Assembly (NCBI RefSeq): GCF_900176465.1
Contig: NZ_FWXR01000006.1
Location: 1 to 64,000 of the forward strand
Direction: 5' to 3'
DNA from: Fulvimarina manganoxydans
GTDB lineage: Bacteria > Pseudomonadota > Alphaproteobacteria > Rhizobiales > Rhizobiaceae
DNA: 64,000 nucleotides
The notes beneath the pieces are model-generated. The model made no database searches and was not told the origin of the DNA. It saw only the letters and a program-made list of their open reading frames with translations. The stretch's first letter is position 1; every line of letters starts with the position of its first letter. This document shows, in pieces, positions 9,124-17,745 of this stretch. The translations under genes and the position numbers were made by a program.

Positions 9124-10448
9124 AGGGACGGTCCCATGACGAGATCGGGCAGGAACAGCGCGATCTGTGGGAAGAGGCAGAGCGTGACGATGCCGAGCAC
9201 CATGCAGATCACATAAGGCAGCGAGCCGCGCAGGATGGCGCCCAGCGAAATATCCGGCGCAATCCCGTTGATGACGTAGAGATTGAGGCCGACCGGCGGG
9301 GTGATGAGGCCGATCTCCATATTGATCGTCAGAATGACGGCGAACCAGTAGGGATCGAAACCGGCGCCGGTGATGATCGGGAGAAGGATCGGCGCGGTCA
9401 TCAGGATGACCCCCACAGGGGGCAGGAAGAAGCCGGCCACCAGAAGGAAGACATTGACGACGCCCATCAGGACCCAGCGATTGACCTCCATGGCCGCAAT
9501 CGCGCCGGCGATCGACTGGGTGATGAAGAGCGAGGAGAGCGCGAAAGCGAAGAGCTCCGAGGCGCCGATGATCAGCATGATCATGACGCTTTCCTTCAAG
9601 GTGTCGCGCAGGATCACCGGCATCTGGCGGAACTTCCAGCTCTTGGAGAAGATGCCGTAGACCACCGCGACAAGGATCAGGCAGAACAGGGCGCCGACGC
9701 CCGCCGCCTCGGACGGCGTCGCGACGCCGCCATAGAGAACGTAGAGTACGCCGACGATGATCGCCAGGAAGGGCAGGACGCGGGGCAGGGCGGCAAAGCG
9801 CTGCTTCATGGTGAAGCGCTCGGTCAGCTCCGACAGGCCGAGACTCCGGCGCTTGCAGGCGATGATCGTCCAGATCATGAAATAGATGGTCAGCATGAGC
9901 CCCGGCAGGAGCCCGGCGAGAAAAAGCCGTCCGATCGAGGTCTCGGTCGCGATGCCATAGACGATCATCGTCACCGAGGGCGGGATCAGGATGCCAAGCG
10001 TGCCGCCGGCCGCGATCGATCCGGCCGCGATTTCGGACGGATAGCCGCGCTTGCGCATTTCCGGAATGCCCATCTTGCCGATCGCCGCGCAGGTGGCGGG
10101 CGAGGAGCCGGAAAGGGCCGCGAAGATCGAGCAGGCGCCGAGATTGGACAGGACGAGGCCGCCCGGCACGCGGTTCAGCCAGCGATCCAGCGCCTCATAA
10201 AGGTCGCGACCGGCCGGCGAGGAGGCGACCGCCGCGCCCATCAGAATGAACATCGGGACGGAGACGAGGGAGAAGGAGGCGAAATAGCCGAAGAACTGCT
10301 CGCCGACCGTCTCCAAAAAGAAGGCGCCATAGACCGCGAACAAAGCGCCCATGGCGACGAGGCCGAGGGCAAAGGCGATGGGCGTCCCCACGGCCAGAAG
10401 CGCAAAGAGCGCGACCAGCATGGCGAGACCGGACATCAACGGGCTCAT
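9120..10448 (-). CDS. matM: TRAP transporter large permease (DctM type), malonate uptake
   Basis: A 442-residue protein with about twelve transmembrane segments and the DctM signatures GSSPATCAAIG and GGTLGILIPPSVTMIVYGI. It is the ion-coupled transport subunit of a tripartite ATP-independent periplasmic transporter. The frame is open much further upstream, but that part overlaps the DctQ gene; the ATG at 10448 overlaps the matQ stop as ATGA and gives the usual family length. Malonate as substrate is inferred from coupling with matA and matB, as in the Sinorhizobium matPQMAB system. Confidence 0.9.
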   Translation of the reverse strand: MSPLMSGLAMLVALFALLAVGTPIAFALGLVAMGALFAVYGAFFLETVGEQFFGYFASFSLVSVPMFILMGAAVASSPAGRDLYEALDRWLNRVPGGLVLSNLGACSIFAALSGSSPATCAAIGKMGIPEMRKRGYPSEIAAGSIAAGGTLGILIPPSVTMIVYGIATETSIGRLFLAGLLPGLMLTIYFMIWTIIACKRRSLGLSELTERFTMKQRFAALPRVLPFLAIIVGVLYVLYGGVATPSEAAGVGALFCLILVAVVYGIFSKSWKFRQMPVILRDTLKESVMIMLIIGASELFAFALSSLFITQSIAGAIAAMEVNRWVLMGVVNVFLLVAGFFLPPVGVILMTAPILLPIITGAGFDPYWFAVILTINMEIGLITPPVGLNLYVINGIAPDISLGAILRGSLPYVICMVLGIVTLCLFPQIALFLPDLVMGPSL

Positions 10449-10999
10449 GAGCGCGGCTCCGCGGTGGTTTCGGAAAACAACGCCGTCTGATGGGCGAGCG
10501 GCGCGTCCGGATCGGTCGCGCCATCGAGGGCGAGCCGCATCATCTCGGCGATATATTGAAGGAAGAGGACGACCATGCCGACCGGAAAGGGCAGGAGCGG
10601 CATCCAGAGCGGCACCGCCCAGACCGTTTCGGAGGTCCAACCATTCACCCAGGCTTCCTCGAAGTGATACCAGCCGGCATAGGCGATGAGGCCGACAAAG
10701 ATCATCGAGGCGAGGCCCGACAAGCCTTCGAGCACGCCTCTCAGCTTGGGCCCGGCCGAGAGCTGCCACAGATCCACATTGACATGACCTTTGACGAGCA
10801 GGGTCCAGGGCGCGCCCAGAAAGGTCGCCGCGACGATCGCATAGGTGGTGTATTCGGTCTGCCAGACGGTCGATTGGTTCAGCACATAGCGCACGAAGAC
10901 CATGTGGCTGACCGAGAAGACCGCCGAGAGCAGGAACAGCGCCGCCACGATGCCGAGGGCGCGGGAGACGGCGGATATGGCGGAAATATACGCGCGCAT
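10445..10999 (-). CDS. matQ: TRAP transporter small permease (DctQ type)
   Basis: A 184-residue inner-membrane protein with four predicted transmembrane helices, the DctQ topology. The segment SVSHMVFVRYVLNQSTVWQT followed by EYTTYAIVAATFLGAPW is typical of the family, including the conserved acidic residue after the first helix. It would form a complex with MatM. Its stop overlaps the matM start by 4 bp. A gap of about 270 bp containing a strong hairpin separates it from matP upstream. Confidence 0.88.
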   Translation of the reverse strand: MRAYISAISAVSRALGIVAALFLLSAVFSVSHMVFVRYVLNQSTVWQTEYTTYAIVAATFLGAPWTLLVKGHVNVDLWQLSAGPKLRGVLEGLSGLASMIFVGLIAYAGWYHFEEAWVNGWTSETVWAVPLWMPLLPFPVGMVVLFLQYIAEMMRLALDGATDPDAPLAHQTALFSETTAEPRS

Positions 11000-11206
11000 C
11001 AGGCGGTAAGCTCCGGTTGGGGCAATGGCTGATCGAGGGCGTCGAAGACGGAGGGAGTGGGGTCGCGGGTGACGGGCGGCGGTCGAGCCGTGTTCCCTCG
11101 ACGCCTGAGCAAGCTCGTCATCCTTCAGTCGGTAGAAGAGCCATTCGAAACATCGGCCGCCGCTTCAAACGACGCGGAGGCCATGAAAACGGCTTGGTGT
11201 TTCGAA

Positions 11207-11235
11207 GGCTCATCCGCTGTTCGAGCGGACGAGCC
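11207..11235. other. Intercistronic hairpin between matP and matQ
   Basis: GGCTCATCCGCT (11207-11218) and AGCGGACGAGCC (11224-11235) pair over 11 of 12 positions around a 5-base loop, with no T-run on the minus strand. It lies in the 270-bp gap after the binding-protein gene. Such hairpins often protect the upstream message so that the binding protein is made in excess of the membrane subunits; that role is inference here. Confidence 0.45.
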
Positions 11236-11269
11236 CTCAGCTTTCGGAAGGCCCGGAAGCTCTCAGCCC

Positions 11270-12265
11270 CTATTCGACCGCCAAAGCTTCGTCGATCAGC
11301 TTCTGGCCGTTCGGCACCTTCTCGGCGAAGTTCTTGTAAGAGGTCTCCTTGGCGATCTCGAGCCAAGCATCGTAGTTCTCCGGGGACATCTCGACGACTT
11401 CGACGCCTGCCTTCTTATAGGTGTCGACAAGGGTCTGATCGAGCTTCTCGGCCTCGCCCGCGAAATAGTCCTCGGCCTTCTGGCCGGCGTCCATCAACGC
11501 CTTCTGCTGCTCCTCGCTCAAGCGATCGAAGGAGCGCTTGGACATCAGGATCGGCTCATACATGAACCAAAGCGCGTTCTCGCCCGGCGCCGTCAGGCAT
11601 TTGGAAACTTCGTAGATTCGGTAGGAGACGAGCGAACCCGACGAGGTGTTGGCCCCGGTCAGAACGTTCTGCTGCATGCCGGTGTAGATTTCCGAGGAGG
11701 GCATCGACGAGATCGAGGCACCCGCGCCGACCAGCATTTCCTCAAAAGCCGGACCCGCAGCGCGCAATGTCTGGCCCTGGGCGGTATCCGGCGAAGTGAT
11801 GCACTTTTCGGACGAGACGAAGCCGCCGGCAAGCCAGGCGTCGGACAGGACGATGGCGCCCGAATCCTCGATGATCTTCTTGATGTCGTCCATGAAAGGC
11901 GAGTCGTTCAGCCGCTGGGCGCGCTCATGGCTGCCGACGAGACCCGGCATCAGGGTTGCGGAAAATTCCGGATGGCGGCCCGAGGCATAGTCGAGCGGGA
12001 AGGCGGTGATATCCACCTGACCCTTGGTCACGGCGCCCCATTGATCCTTCGCCTTGAACAGCGACTCGCCGGGGAAGACCTGCATGGACAGGCCGACGCC
12101 GGCCTTTTCGATCTCCTTGCCGATCATCTGGACCATTTCATCGCGAACATCGCCCTTGCCGCCGGGCCACTGGTGAGACGCCCTGAGCATGACGTCCTGC
12201 GCCATCGCGCTGGATGCCATGAGCGCAAGGCCGACGCCGGCCGACAGAAATGCTGTGGTCTTCAT
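11270..12265 (-). CDS. matP: TRAP transporter solute-binding protein (DctP type), malonate
   Basis: A 331-residue periplasmic binding protein with a signal peptide (MKTTAFLSAGVGLALMASSA, cleavage at AMA-QD). The mature sequence has the DctP features: LRASHQWPGG at the start, AVTKGQVDITAFPLDYASGR in the middle, and the LSEEQQKALMDAGQKAEDYF helix near the C-terminus. It is the first gene of the mat operon, divergent from matR across a 125-bp region with two operator-like palindromes. The substrate is inferred from the linked malonyl-CoA enzymes. Confidence 0.9.
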   Translation of the reverse strand: MKTTAFLSAGVGLALMASSAMAQDVMLRASHQWPGGKGDVRDEMVQMIGKEIEKAGVGLSMQVFPGESLFKAKDQWGAVTKGQVDITAFPLDYASGRHPEFSATLMPGLVGSHERAQRLNDSPFMDDIKKIIEDSGAIVLSDAWLAGGFVSSEKCITSPDTAQGQTLRAAGPAFEEMLVGAGASISSMPSSEIYTGMQQNVLTGANTSSGSLVSYRIYEVSKCLTAPGENALWFMYEPILMSKRSFDRLSEEQQKALMDAGQKAEDYFAGEAEKLDQTLVDTYKKAGVEVVEMSPENYDAWLEIAKETSYKNFAEKVPNGQKLIDEALAVE

Positions 12266-12325
12266 GAGATGTCCTCCCGTTTGATTGTCGCGCCTCCCAG
12301 CACGTCGTCAGCAGGCAATAGGAAC

Positions 12326-12356
12326 TTGCATGCAGTGTCAAGCCTATTGTATACAA
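12326..12356. promoter_or_regulatory. Two MatR-type operators in the matP-matR intergenic region
   Basis: TTGTATACAA at 12347-12356 is a perfect 10-bp palindrome; with its flanks, the minus strand reads TCTTGTATACAATA, close to the operator I recall for rhizobial MatR. A weaker relative, TTGCATGCAG, lies at 12326-12335, with centres 21 bp apart, about two helical turns. Both lie within 65 bp of the matR and 95 bp of the matP start, so one regulator could control both divergent promoters. Confidence 0.7.
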
Positions 12357-12390
12357 GATATGATCTATCGCACACGATCGGGGAATTGGC

Positions 12391-13149
12391 ATGGAGCAGG
12401 GCCGGGGGACGCAATCGAGCCGATCGGTTCCAATGGCCACATCCGAGCCGGGTCAGTATGAGGGTGCCGAGAGGGTCGAGCGATCCGAACGCCGTGTCCG
12501 TCGAGGAGACATTCGCGACGCCATCGAGCAGGACATTCTGACGGGTCGTTCGCGCCCCGGCGAAAAACTCGACGAACAGGCGCTCGCCCGTCGCTTCGAC
12601 GTCTCACGGACACCGGTTCGCGAGGCGCTTCAGCAACTCGCCTCGGTCGGCCTGATCGAACTCAAGCCCAATCGCGGCGCCTTCGTGCGCGAGGTCTCGA
12701 TCGGCGAACTCATCCAGATGTTCGAGGTGATGGCCGAGCTCGAAGGCATGGCCGGACGGCTTGCCGCGCGCCGGGCCGGGGAGGGCACCATCCGGCGGAT
12801 CCGCGAGCTCCTCTTAGCCTGCGAGACCGCCGCCGCCTCACGCGACACCGATGCTTATTATGCCGAGAACGGTCGCTTTCACGCCGCGATCTACGAGGCC
12901 TGCGGCAACGCCTTTCTCGCATCGGAAGCCAGCCGCCTGCATCAGCGGCTCAAGGCCTATCGCCGCCTGCAGCTTCGGGTGCCCAAACGCATGGAGCAGT
13001 CGCTCGCCGAGCATAGGCGGATCGTCGAGGCGATCGAAAGTGGCGATGCGGCGCTTGCCGAGCGGGAGCTGAAGGATCACATCGCGATCCAGGGCGAGCG
13101 TTTCGCCGATTTCGTGGCCAGTCTCTCGGTGCGCGACGCCGCCGAGTAG
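12391..13149 (+). CDS. matR: GntR/FCD-family regulator of malonate utilisation
   Basis: A 252-residue regulator. After a nonconserved arm of about 45 residues comes a winged helix-turn-helix (ARRFDVSRTPVREALQQL and LKPNRGAFV), then an all-helical FCD ligand domain with the Asp/His metal-ligand pattern (NGRFHAAIYEACGN, AEHRRIVEAIESGD). It is divergent from the matPQMAB operon and most likely senses malonate or malonyl-CoA. The ATG at 12391 follows a GGGGA; an internal ATG at 12433 would remove the variable arm. Homology and position both support MatR. Confidence 0.88.
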   Translation: MEQGRGTQSSRSVPMATSEPGQYEGAERVERSERRVRRGDIRDAIEQDILTGRSRPGEKLDEQALARRFDVSRTPVREALQQLASVGLIELKPNRGAFVREVSIGELIQMFEVMAELEGMAGRLAARRAGEGTIRRIRELLLACETAAASRDTDAYYAENGRFHAAIYEACGNAFLASEASRLHQRLKAYRRLQLRVPKRMEQSLAEHRRIVEAIESGDAALAERELKDHIAIQGERFADFVASLSVRDAAE

Positions 13150-13252
13150 AAAACGATGGGCGATGGAAGCCGTCCGCGAATCGGCTTAGACGAGGAGCGA
13201 TCTCCTGGCCGCGCGCCGGCTGTTCCTCCACGTCTTCGCAAAGTGCCGCCTC

Positions 13253-14056
13253 ATGCCCTTTTCGCTCGCCACCTGGAACATCAATTCCGTCCGCCTGCGT
13301 GCCGGTCTGGTCGAACATTTCCTGAAGAGTGAGGCGCCGGACGTCCTGTGTCTGCAGGAGACCAAGTGCCCGAACGACCAGTTTCCGGAAAAGACCTTCA
13401 AGGCGCTTGGCTATGAGCACATCGCCATTCATGGGCAGAAGGGCTATCACGGGGTCGCGACCTTTTCGAAGCGACCTTTCGAGGACATCGTCCGGCAGGA
13501 TTTCTGCGAGGTGGGCGATGCCCGTCATCTTTCCGTGCGGATCGATATCGACGGGAAGAAAGTTCGCATCCACAATCTCTATGTGCCCGCCGGCGGCGAC
13601 GAGCCCGACCCGGAGATCAATCCGAAATTCGCCCACAAGCTCGCCTTCGTCGAGGAGATGCGGCGCATGCGGGCGGGTGGCGAGCCGGGCGTCTCCGCGC
13701 TTCTGTGCGGTGATCTCAACATCGCTCCTTACGAGACCGACGTCTGGTCCCACAAACAGCTCCTCAAGATCGTCTCCCATACGCCCGTCGAGACCGAAGG
13801 GCTCATCCGGGCCATGAACGAAGGCGAATGGGTCGATCTCATGCGCCGGCATATTCCGATGGAAGAGAAGATCTTCACCTGGTGGAGCTACCGGGCGAAG
13901 GATTGGGCGGCCTCCAATCGCGGCCGCCGCCTCGACCATGTCTGGGGCTCGGCGGACCTGGCCGACAAGCTCGCACATGTGACCGTCCATACCGACGCGC
14001 GTGGCTGGGAAAAGCCCTCCGACCATGTGCCGGTGGTGGCGCGCTTCGATCTCTGA
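13253..14056 (+). CDS. xthA: Exodeoxyribonuclease III
   Basis: A 267-residue Mg-dependent AP endonuclease and 3'-5' exonuclease of base excision repair. It has the ordered EEP-fold motifs: MPFSLATWNINSVRLR at the N-terminus (catalytic Asn), LCLQETKCPNDQFP (metal-binding Glu, about residue 36), LCGDLNIAP (Asp/Asn pair), and the C-terminal SDHVPVVARF His. Length is that of E. coli ExoIII. It appears monocistronic, starting about 100 bp after matR. Confidence 0.93.
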   Translation: MPFSLATWNINSVRLRAGLVEHFLKSEAPDVLCLQETKCPNDQFPEKTFKALGYEHIAIHGQKGYHGVATFSKRPFEDIVRQDFCEVGDARHLSVRIDIDGKKVRIHNLYVPAGGDEPDPEINPKFAHKLAFVEEMRRMRAGGEPGVSALLCGDLNIAPYETDVWSHKQLLKIVSHTPVETEGLIRAMNEGEWVDLMRRHIPMEEKIFTWWSYRAKDWAASNRGRRLDHVWGSADLADKLAHVTVHTDARGWEKPSDHVPVVARFDL

Positions 14057-14125
14057 CGAGGCGAGCCGCGAATTACCGGATTTCGTAGCGTGAGAAGCCG
14101 GTCCTTTGAAGGAAAATGGGCGCCG

Positions 14126-14539
14126 ATGCCGAACGATCTTCAGACGTTGAGACAGCGCTATCCGGGCGCTGAGACCTTCAAATTCGGCGACAGCGCCGCC
14201 TTGAGCGCAACCCTATTGTCCCTAGTGCGCTCCGGAAAGAAGGTCGCAACTTGCGGCGCGCTGCGCGATTACGGGAACGGCGAGCCCATGCCCGTCATCG
14301 GGCGGCGGGACATCGCTCTCGAATGGGACGATACGCCCGCCCTCGTCATCGAGACGGTCGAATTGGTTCAGTGCCGTTTCGACGCGGTGAGCGAAGCCAT
14401 GGCCTTGGCCGAAGGCGAGGACGACAGCCTAGAAGGCTGGCGTGAAGGGCATCGCCGCTATTTCGAGCGCAATGGCGGCTTTGCTCCGGACATGCAGATC
14501 GTCTGGGAGCGATTTTCTCTTGTCGAAGATCTGCGGTGA
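14126..14539 (+). CDS. ASCH domain protein
   Basis: A 137-residue protein with the ASCH (PUA-like, probable RNA-binding) layout: LRSGKKVATCGALRDYGNGE supplies the family GKK motif, and the later ALVIETVELVQCRFDAV strand and the C-terminal VWERFSLVEDL are also typical. Its precise substrate is unknown; related proteins hydrolyse N4-acetylcytidine, which is not claimed here. I prefer the ATG at 14126, with GAAGGA upstream, over the in-frame GTG at 14090. It follows xthA after about 70 bp and could share its transcript. Confidence 0.75.
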   Translation: MPNDLQTLRQRYPGAETFKFGDSAALSATLLSLVRSGKKVATCGALRDYGNGEPMPVIGRRDIALEWDDTPALVIETVELVQCRFDAVSEAMALAEGEDDSLEGWREGHRRYFERNGGFAPDMQIVWERFSLVEDLR

Positions 14540-14548
14540 GGTGGCCCG

Positions 14549-14651
14549 AGAGCGCCGGGCGAAAAGTGGATGCCGGCTTTTTCGATAACCCGTAGCGTTA
14601 TCAGAGGCTTGGGAGCGTCAGATGATCCTGATTCATCGTCTGACGCTCCAG
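14549..14651. repeat. Rhizobial palindromic intergenic repeat with a long hairpin
   Basis: GGAGCGTCAGA (14612-14622) and TCTGACGCTCC (14639-14649) form a perfect 11-bp stem around the ATGATCCTGATTCATC-type loop region. It is preceded by GCGAAAAGTGGATGCCGG and TTTTTCGAT blocks. This assembly resembles the mosaic repeats scattered between rhizobial genes. It could also serve as a bidirectional terminator for the convergent ASCH and gnd genes. Confidence 0.6.
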
Positions 14652-14674
14652 CTGCGCTAAGCCCGGTGCCGTGA

Positions 14675-16078
14675 TCAGTTCGAAGCCCAGGGCCCGTGCT
14701 GGTTCTCGCTGCCGTCGTCCAGGCGCTTGAAGCCATGGAGGCCGAAGAAGTCGCGCTGGCCCTGGATCATGTTGGCCGTGCCGCGCGCCGTGCGCATCGT
14801 ATCGAAATAGGCGAGCGCCGAGCTCAGCGCCGGGATCGGTAAGCCCTTGGCCATGGCCGTCACGACCACATGCCGCAAGGCCCCTTCTGTCGCCTTCAAG
14901 CGGTCGGCGAAGAGGGGCGAGGCCATCAGGCTGCGGCCTGGCTGTTCGGCGAGCGCCGTTGCCATGTCGTCCAGCATGCCGGAGCGGATGATGCAGCCCT
15001 CGCGCCAGACCTTGGCGATGCCCGGCAGATTGTCGTCCCAGCCGTTTTGGGCAAAGGCCGTGGCGATCATGTCGAAACCTTGCGAATAGCAGAGGATCTT
15101 GCCGCAGATGAGCGCCGCCTCCAGCTTGTCGAGCGGTATCGAAGCACTGTCGACGCCCTGTGGCGCGGCGCCGAACACATCCTGCAGATCGCGCCGCTGG
15201 CCGCGCCGGGCCGACATGTTGCGGGCGGCGACAGCCGCTTCGATCACCGGCACGATGGAGGCCAGATGCTGGGCCTCGATCGCGGTCCAGCGGCCTGTGC
15301 CCTTCTGGCCGGCCGCATCCTCGATGATGTCGAGAAGCGGCCCGCCGCTCGCCGCGTCTTCGGTATGGGCGACCTTGCCGGAAATCTCGATGAGATAGGA
15401 CTGCAGCACGCCCTCGTTCCAGCGATCGAAGACGTCGCCGATCTCAGAGGCACCGAGCCCCAGCCCGTCGCGCATGATGCCATAGACTTCGGCGATCAAC
15501 TGCATATCGGCATATTCGATGCCGTTATGGACCGTCTTGACGAAATGGCCGGCGCCGGCCTCGCCCATCCAGTCGGCGCAGGGCTCGCCCTCGTGCTTAG
15601 CGGCGATCGCCTTGAGGATCGGCGCGACCCGCTCCCAATTCTCCTTGGCGCCGCCGACCATGATCGAGGGGCCATGCCGTGCGCCTTCCTCGCCGCCGGA
15701 GACCCCGACGCCGAGAAACGGAAACTTCACGTCGCGCATCCGCCGCGTGGTGTCGTTGAAATTGGCGTTTCCCGCGTCGATGATGAGATCGTCAGGGGCG
15801 AGATAGGGTTCGAGATCGGCGATCTGTTGGTCGACCGGCGCGCCGGCCGGCACCATGAGAATGATGGTCCGCGGTCGCTCGATCGCGTTGACGAACGCTT
15901 CGAGGCTCTCGCAAGGCGTGATGCGGGAGGCGAGATCGCCCGCCTCGACAACGAAATCCTTGGTCTTTGCCGTGGTCCGGTTCCAGACCGCGATGTCATA
16001 TCCCTTCTCGGCGATGTTGAGCGCAAGCGCCGATCCCATCGTCCCGAGGCCCATCAATCCGATCTGACTTGCGCTCAC
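14675..16078 (-). CDS. gnd: 6-phosphogluconate dehydrogenase, decarboxylating
   Basis: A 467-residue NADP-dependent enzyme converting 6-phosphogluconate to ribulose 5-phosphate and CO2. IGLMGLGTMGSALALNIAEK (near the N-terminus) is the Rossmann dinucleotide site, GGEEGARHGPSIMVGG the catalytic signature with its Lys partner downstream in HFVKTVHNGIEY, and the C-terminal QGQRDFFGLHGF the substrate tail. The open frame extends much further upstream, but the GTG at 16078, preceded by AAGGAG at ten bases, gives the exact family length. It lies downstream of idnD on the same strand, in a gluconate/idonate cluster. Confidence 0.93.
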   Translation of the reverse strand: MSASQIGLMGLGTMGSALALNIAEKGYDIAVWNRTTAKTKDFVVEAGDLASRITPCESLEAFVNAIERPRTIILMVPAGAPVDQQIADLEPYLAPDDLIIDAGNANFNDTTRRMRDVKFPFLGVGVSGGEEGARHGPSIMVGGAKENWERVAPILKAIAAKHEGEPCADWMGEAGAGHFVKTVHNGIEYADMQLIAEVYGIMRDGLGLGASEIGDVFDRWNEGVLQSYLIEISGKVAHTEDAASGGPLLDIIEDAAGQKGTGRWTAIEAQHLASIVPVIEAAVAARNMSARRGQRRDLQDVFGAAPQGVDSASIPLDKLEAALICGKILCYSQGFDMIATAFAQNGWDDNLPGIAKVWREGCIIRSGMLDDMATALAEQPGRSLMASPLFADRLKATEGALRHVVVTAMAKGLPIPALSSALAYFDTMRTARGTANMIQGQRDFFGLHGFKRLDDGSENQHGPWASN

Positions 16079-16358
16079 GGTCTGTGGACTCCTTCGATTG
16101 TCATGCTGATGCAATGCCGTTTGAGGCGGTGATGTAGAGGTCGTTCCCGATCGGGCCAATAAGACGGCCCGTGACGCGAAATTCGATCGATCGCTTTGTG
16201 GGACCGGATTTGGATGAGGCGGAAGCGCTGACATGAGGTGCGATCCTGCACCGGACGACTGTGCCGGACACGGGATCGCAGATGTCTGCGCACCGGTTCT
16301 CAACGGCGCGAGCGGGGGCCAGCGTTCTTTGCGCCACCCTCGGGACAAAACTTCGGTT

Positions 16359-17399
16359 TCAGGCGGCCTTCGTGAAATCGATCTGCGCCTTGACGGCTTT
16401 CGAGCGGTCGCCAGCCGTCTCGAAAGCTTCGATAGCCGCATCGAGCGCGAAGGTCTGGGTGATGAAGGGTTTGACGTCGATCAGCCCCTTTTGCATCAGG
16501 CTGACGCCGGTGAAGAACTCGTCATGAAAGCGGAACGAGCCCTTCAGACTAAGCTCCTTGGCGGTCATCGCCTGGACGGGGAGCTGCATGTCGCCGCCGA
16601 GGCCGAGCTGCACGATCGTGCCCCCTGGACGCATGGCCGGGATCGCGCCCTTCAGCGCTGGGGCTGCGCCTGAACATTCGAAGAGGACGTCGAAGGTGCC
16701 TTTCTCGGCGGAATAGGCGGCAAGATCGTCGCCATTCGTCGCCATGTTGATGGTGACGTCGGCGCCGGCCTTCTTCGCCATGTCGAGGGTGAATTCGCCG
16801 AGATCGGTGGCAACGATCAGATCGGCGCCAGCGCGGCGGGCTGCGAGGATCGACAGGATGCCGATCGGGCCGCAGCCGGTGACGAGGACCGATTTGCCGA
16901 AGATCGGCCCGGCTTGGCGCACGGCATGGAGCGTGACGGCGAGCGGTTCGGCCATGGCGGCCTCGCCCGGTGTCAGGCCGTCCGCCGGTGCGCATTGAAT
17001 GGCATTGGCGATGAGCGATTGGCGGAACGCGCCCTGAATATGCGGGAAGGGCATGGCCGAGCCGTAAAAGCGCATATTGAGGCATTGATTATACATCGCT
17101 TCGCGGCAAAAGCGGCAGTGCCCGCAAGGCCGGGAAGGCGAGATCGCCACGAGTTGGCCCTCGTGAAGACCGGTGACGCCGTCACCCAGGGCGGCGATAT
17201 GACCCGAGACCTCATGGCCGAGAATCATCGGCTCCTTCAGTCGCACGTCGCCGAAGCCGCCATTGTGGAAATAATGCAGGTCGGAGCCGCAGATGCCGCC
17301 TGCCGCCATCGCGATCCTTACCTCGCCGGGGCCAGGCGTCTCTTCGGGACGATCCTCGATCCTCAGATCCTTGGCGGCGTGGATGACGATGCTCTTCAT
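16359..17399 (-). CDS. idnD: L-idonate 5-dehydrogenase (zinc alcohol dehydrogenase family)
   Basis: A 346-residue medium-chain dehydrogenase that oxidises L-idonate to 5-ketogluconate. The catalytic zinc ligands are in GGICGSDLHYFHNGG and LGHEVSGH, the structural zinc Cys cluster in CGHCRFCREAMYNQC, and the NAD site in VLVTGCGPIGILSI. The YFHNGG segment after the first zinc ligand is characteristic of IdnD. It is divergent from gluconate 5-dehydrogenase, the next enzyme of the pathway, across a 346-bp regulatory region. Related sorbitol or threonine dehydrogenases are the alternative, but the context favours idonate. Confidence 0.88.
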   Translation of the reverse strand: MKSIVIHAAKDLRIEDRPEETPGPGEVRIAMAAGGICGSDLHYFHNGGFGDVRLKEPMILGHEVSGHIAALGDGVTGLHEGQLVAISPSRPCGHCRFCREAMYNQCLNMRFYGSAMPFPHIQGAFRQSLIANAIQCAPADGLTPGEAAMAEPLAVTLHAVRQAGPIFGKSVLVTGCGPIGILSILAARRAGADLIVATDLGEFTLDMAKKAGADVTINMATNGDDLAAYSAEKGTFDVLFECSGAAPALKGAIPAMRPGGTIVQLGLGGDMQLPVQAMTAKELSLKGSFRFHDEFFTGVSLMQKGLIDVKPFITQTFALDAAIEAFETAGDRSKAVKAQIDFTKAA

Positions 17400-17691
17400 G
17401 ATGTCCTCTCGACTGGCAGGCGAAGACCGTGCCCCCTTAACCGCCCGAGCGCTGAGCGGCTCGAAGCATGCGGGCTGTTCCCGGATCGCCTCCGTTTCGA
17501 CCCATCGCGCGCCGGTTTCAAGTCTTCAGCTTCGATGATCGGTGCTAAATCGCGCTCACGGCGACGCGACAGGCTTTGGAAGGGCTCTTGAACGCGCTGT
17601 CGGCAGCTGGCTGATGGACGGTTGCGGTTTGGCGCATATTTCCGCAAACCGGCACGCACTGGCACCCGGCTGGCGAAGGGCCAACCGTGAT

Positions 17692-17711
17692 ATCGTTAGC
17701 CGGGAAACGAT
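17692..17711. promoter_or_regulatory. Candidate operator in the idnD / gluconate dehydrogenase divergent region
   Basis: ATCGTT (17692-17697) and AACGAT (17706-17711) are perfect inverted arms. The full 20-bp unit matches its own complement at 8 of 10 half-site positions around a central CCGG. It sits 35 bp before the gluconate 5-dehydrogenase start within the 17400-17745 gap, which holds no supported gene. The regulator is not encoded in the neighbourhood; a LacI/GntR-type gluconate repressor is a plausible binder. Confidence 0.4.
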
Positions 17712-17745
17712 TCGGGCGAGCCGACCAAGAAATGGAGACAAGGCG

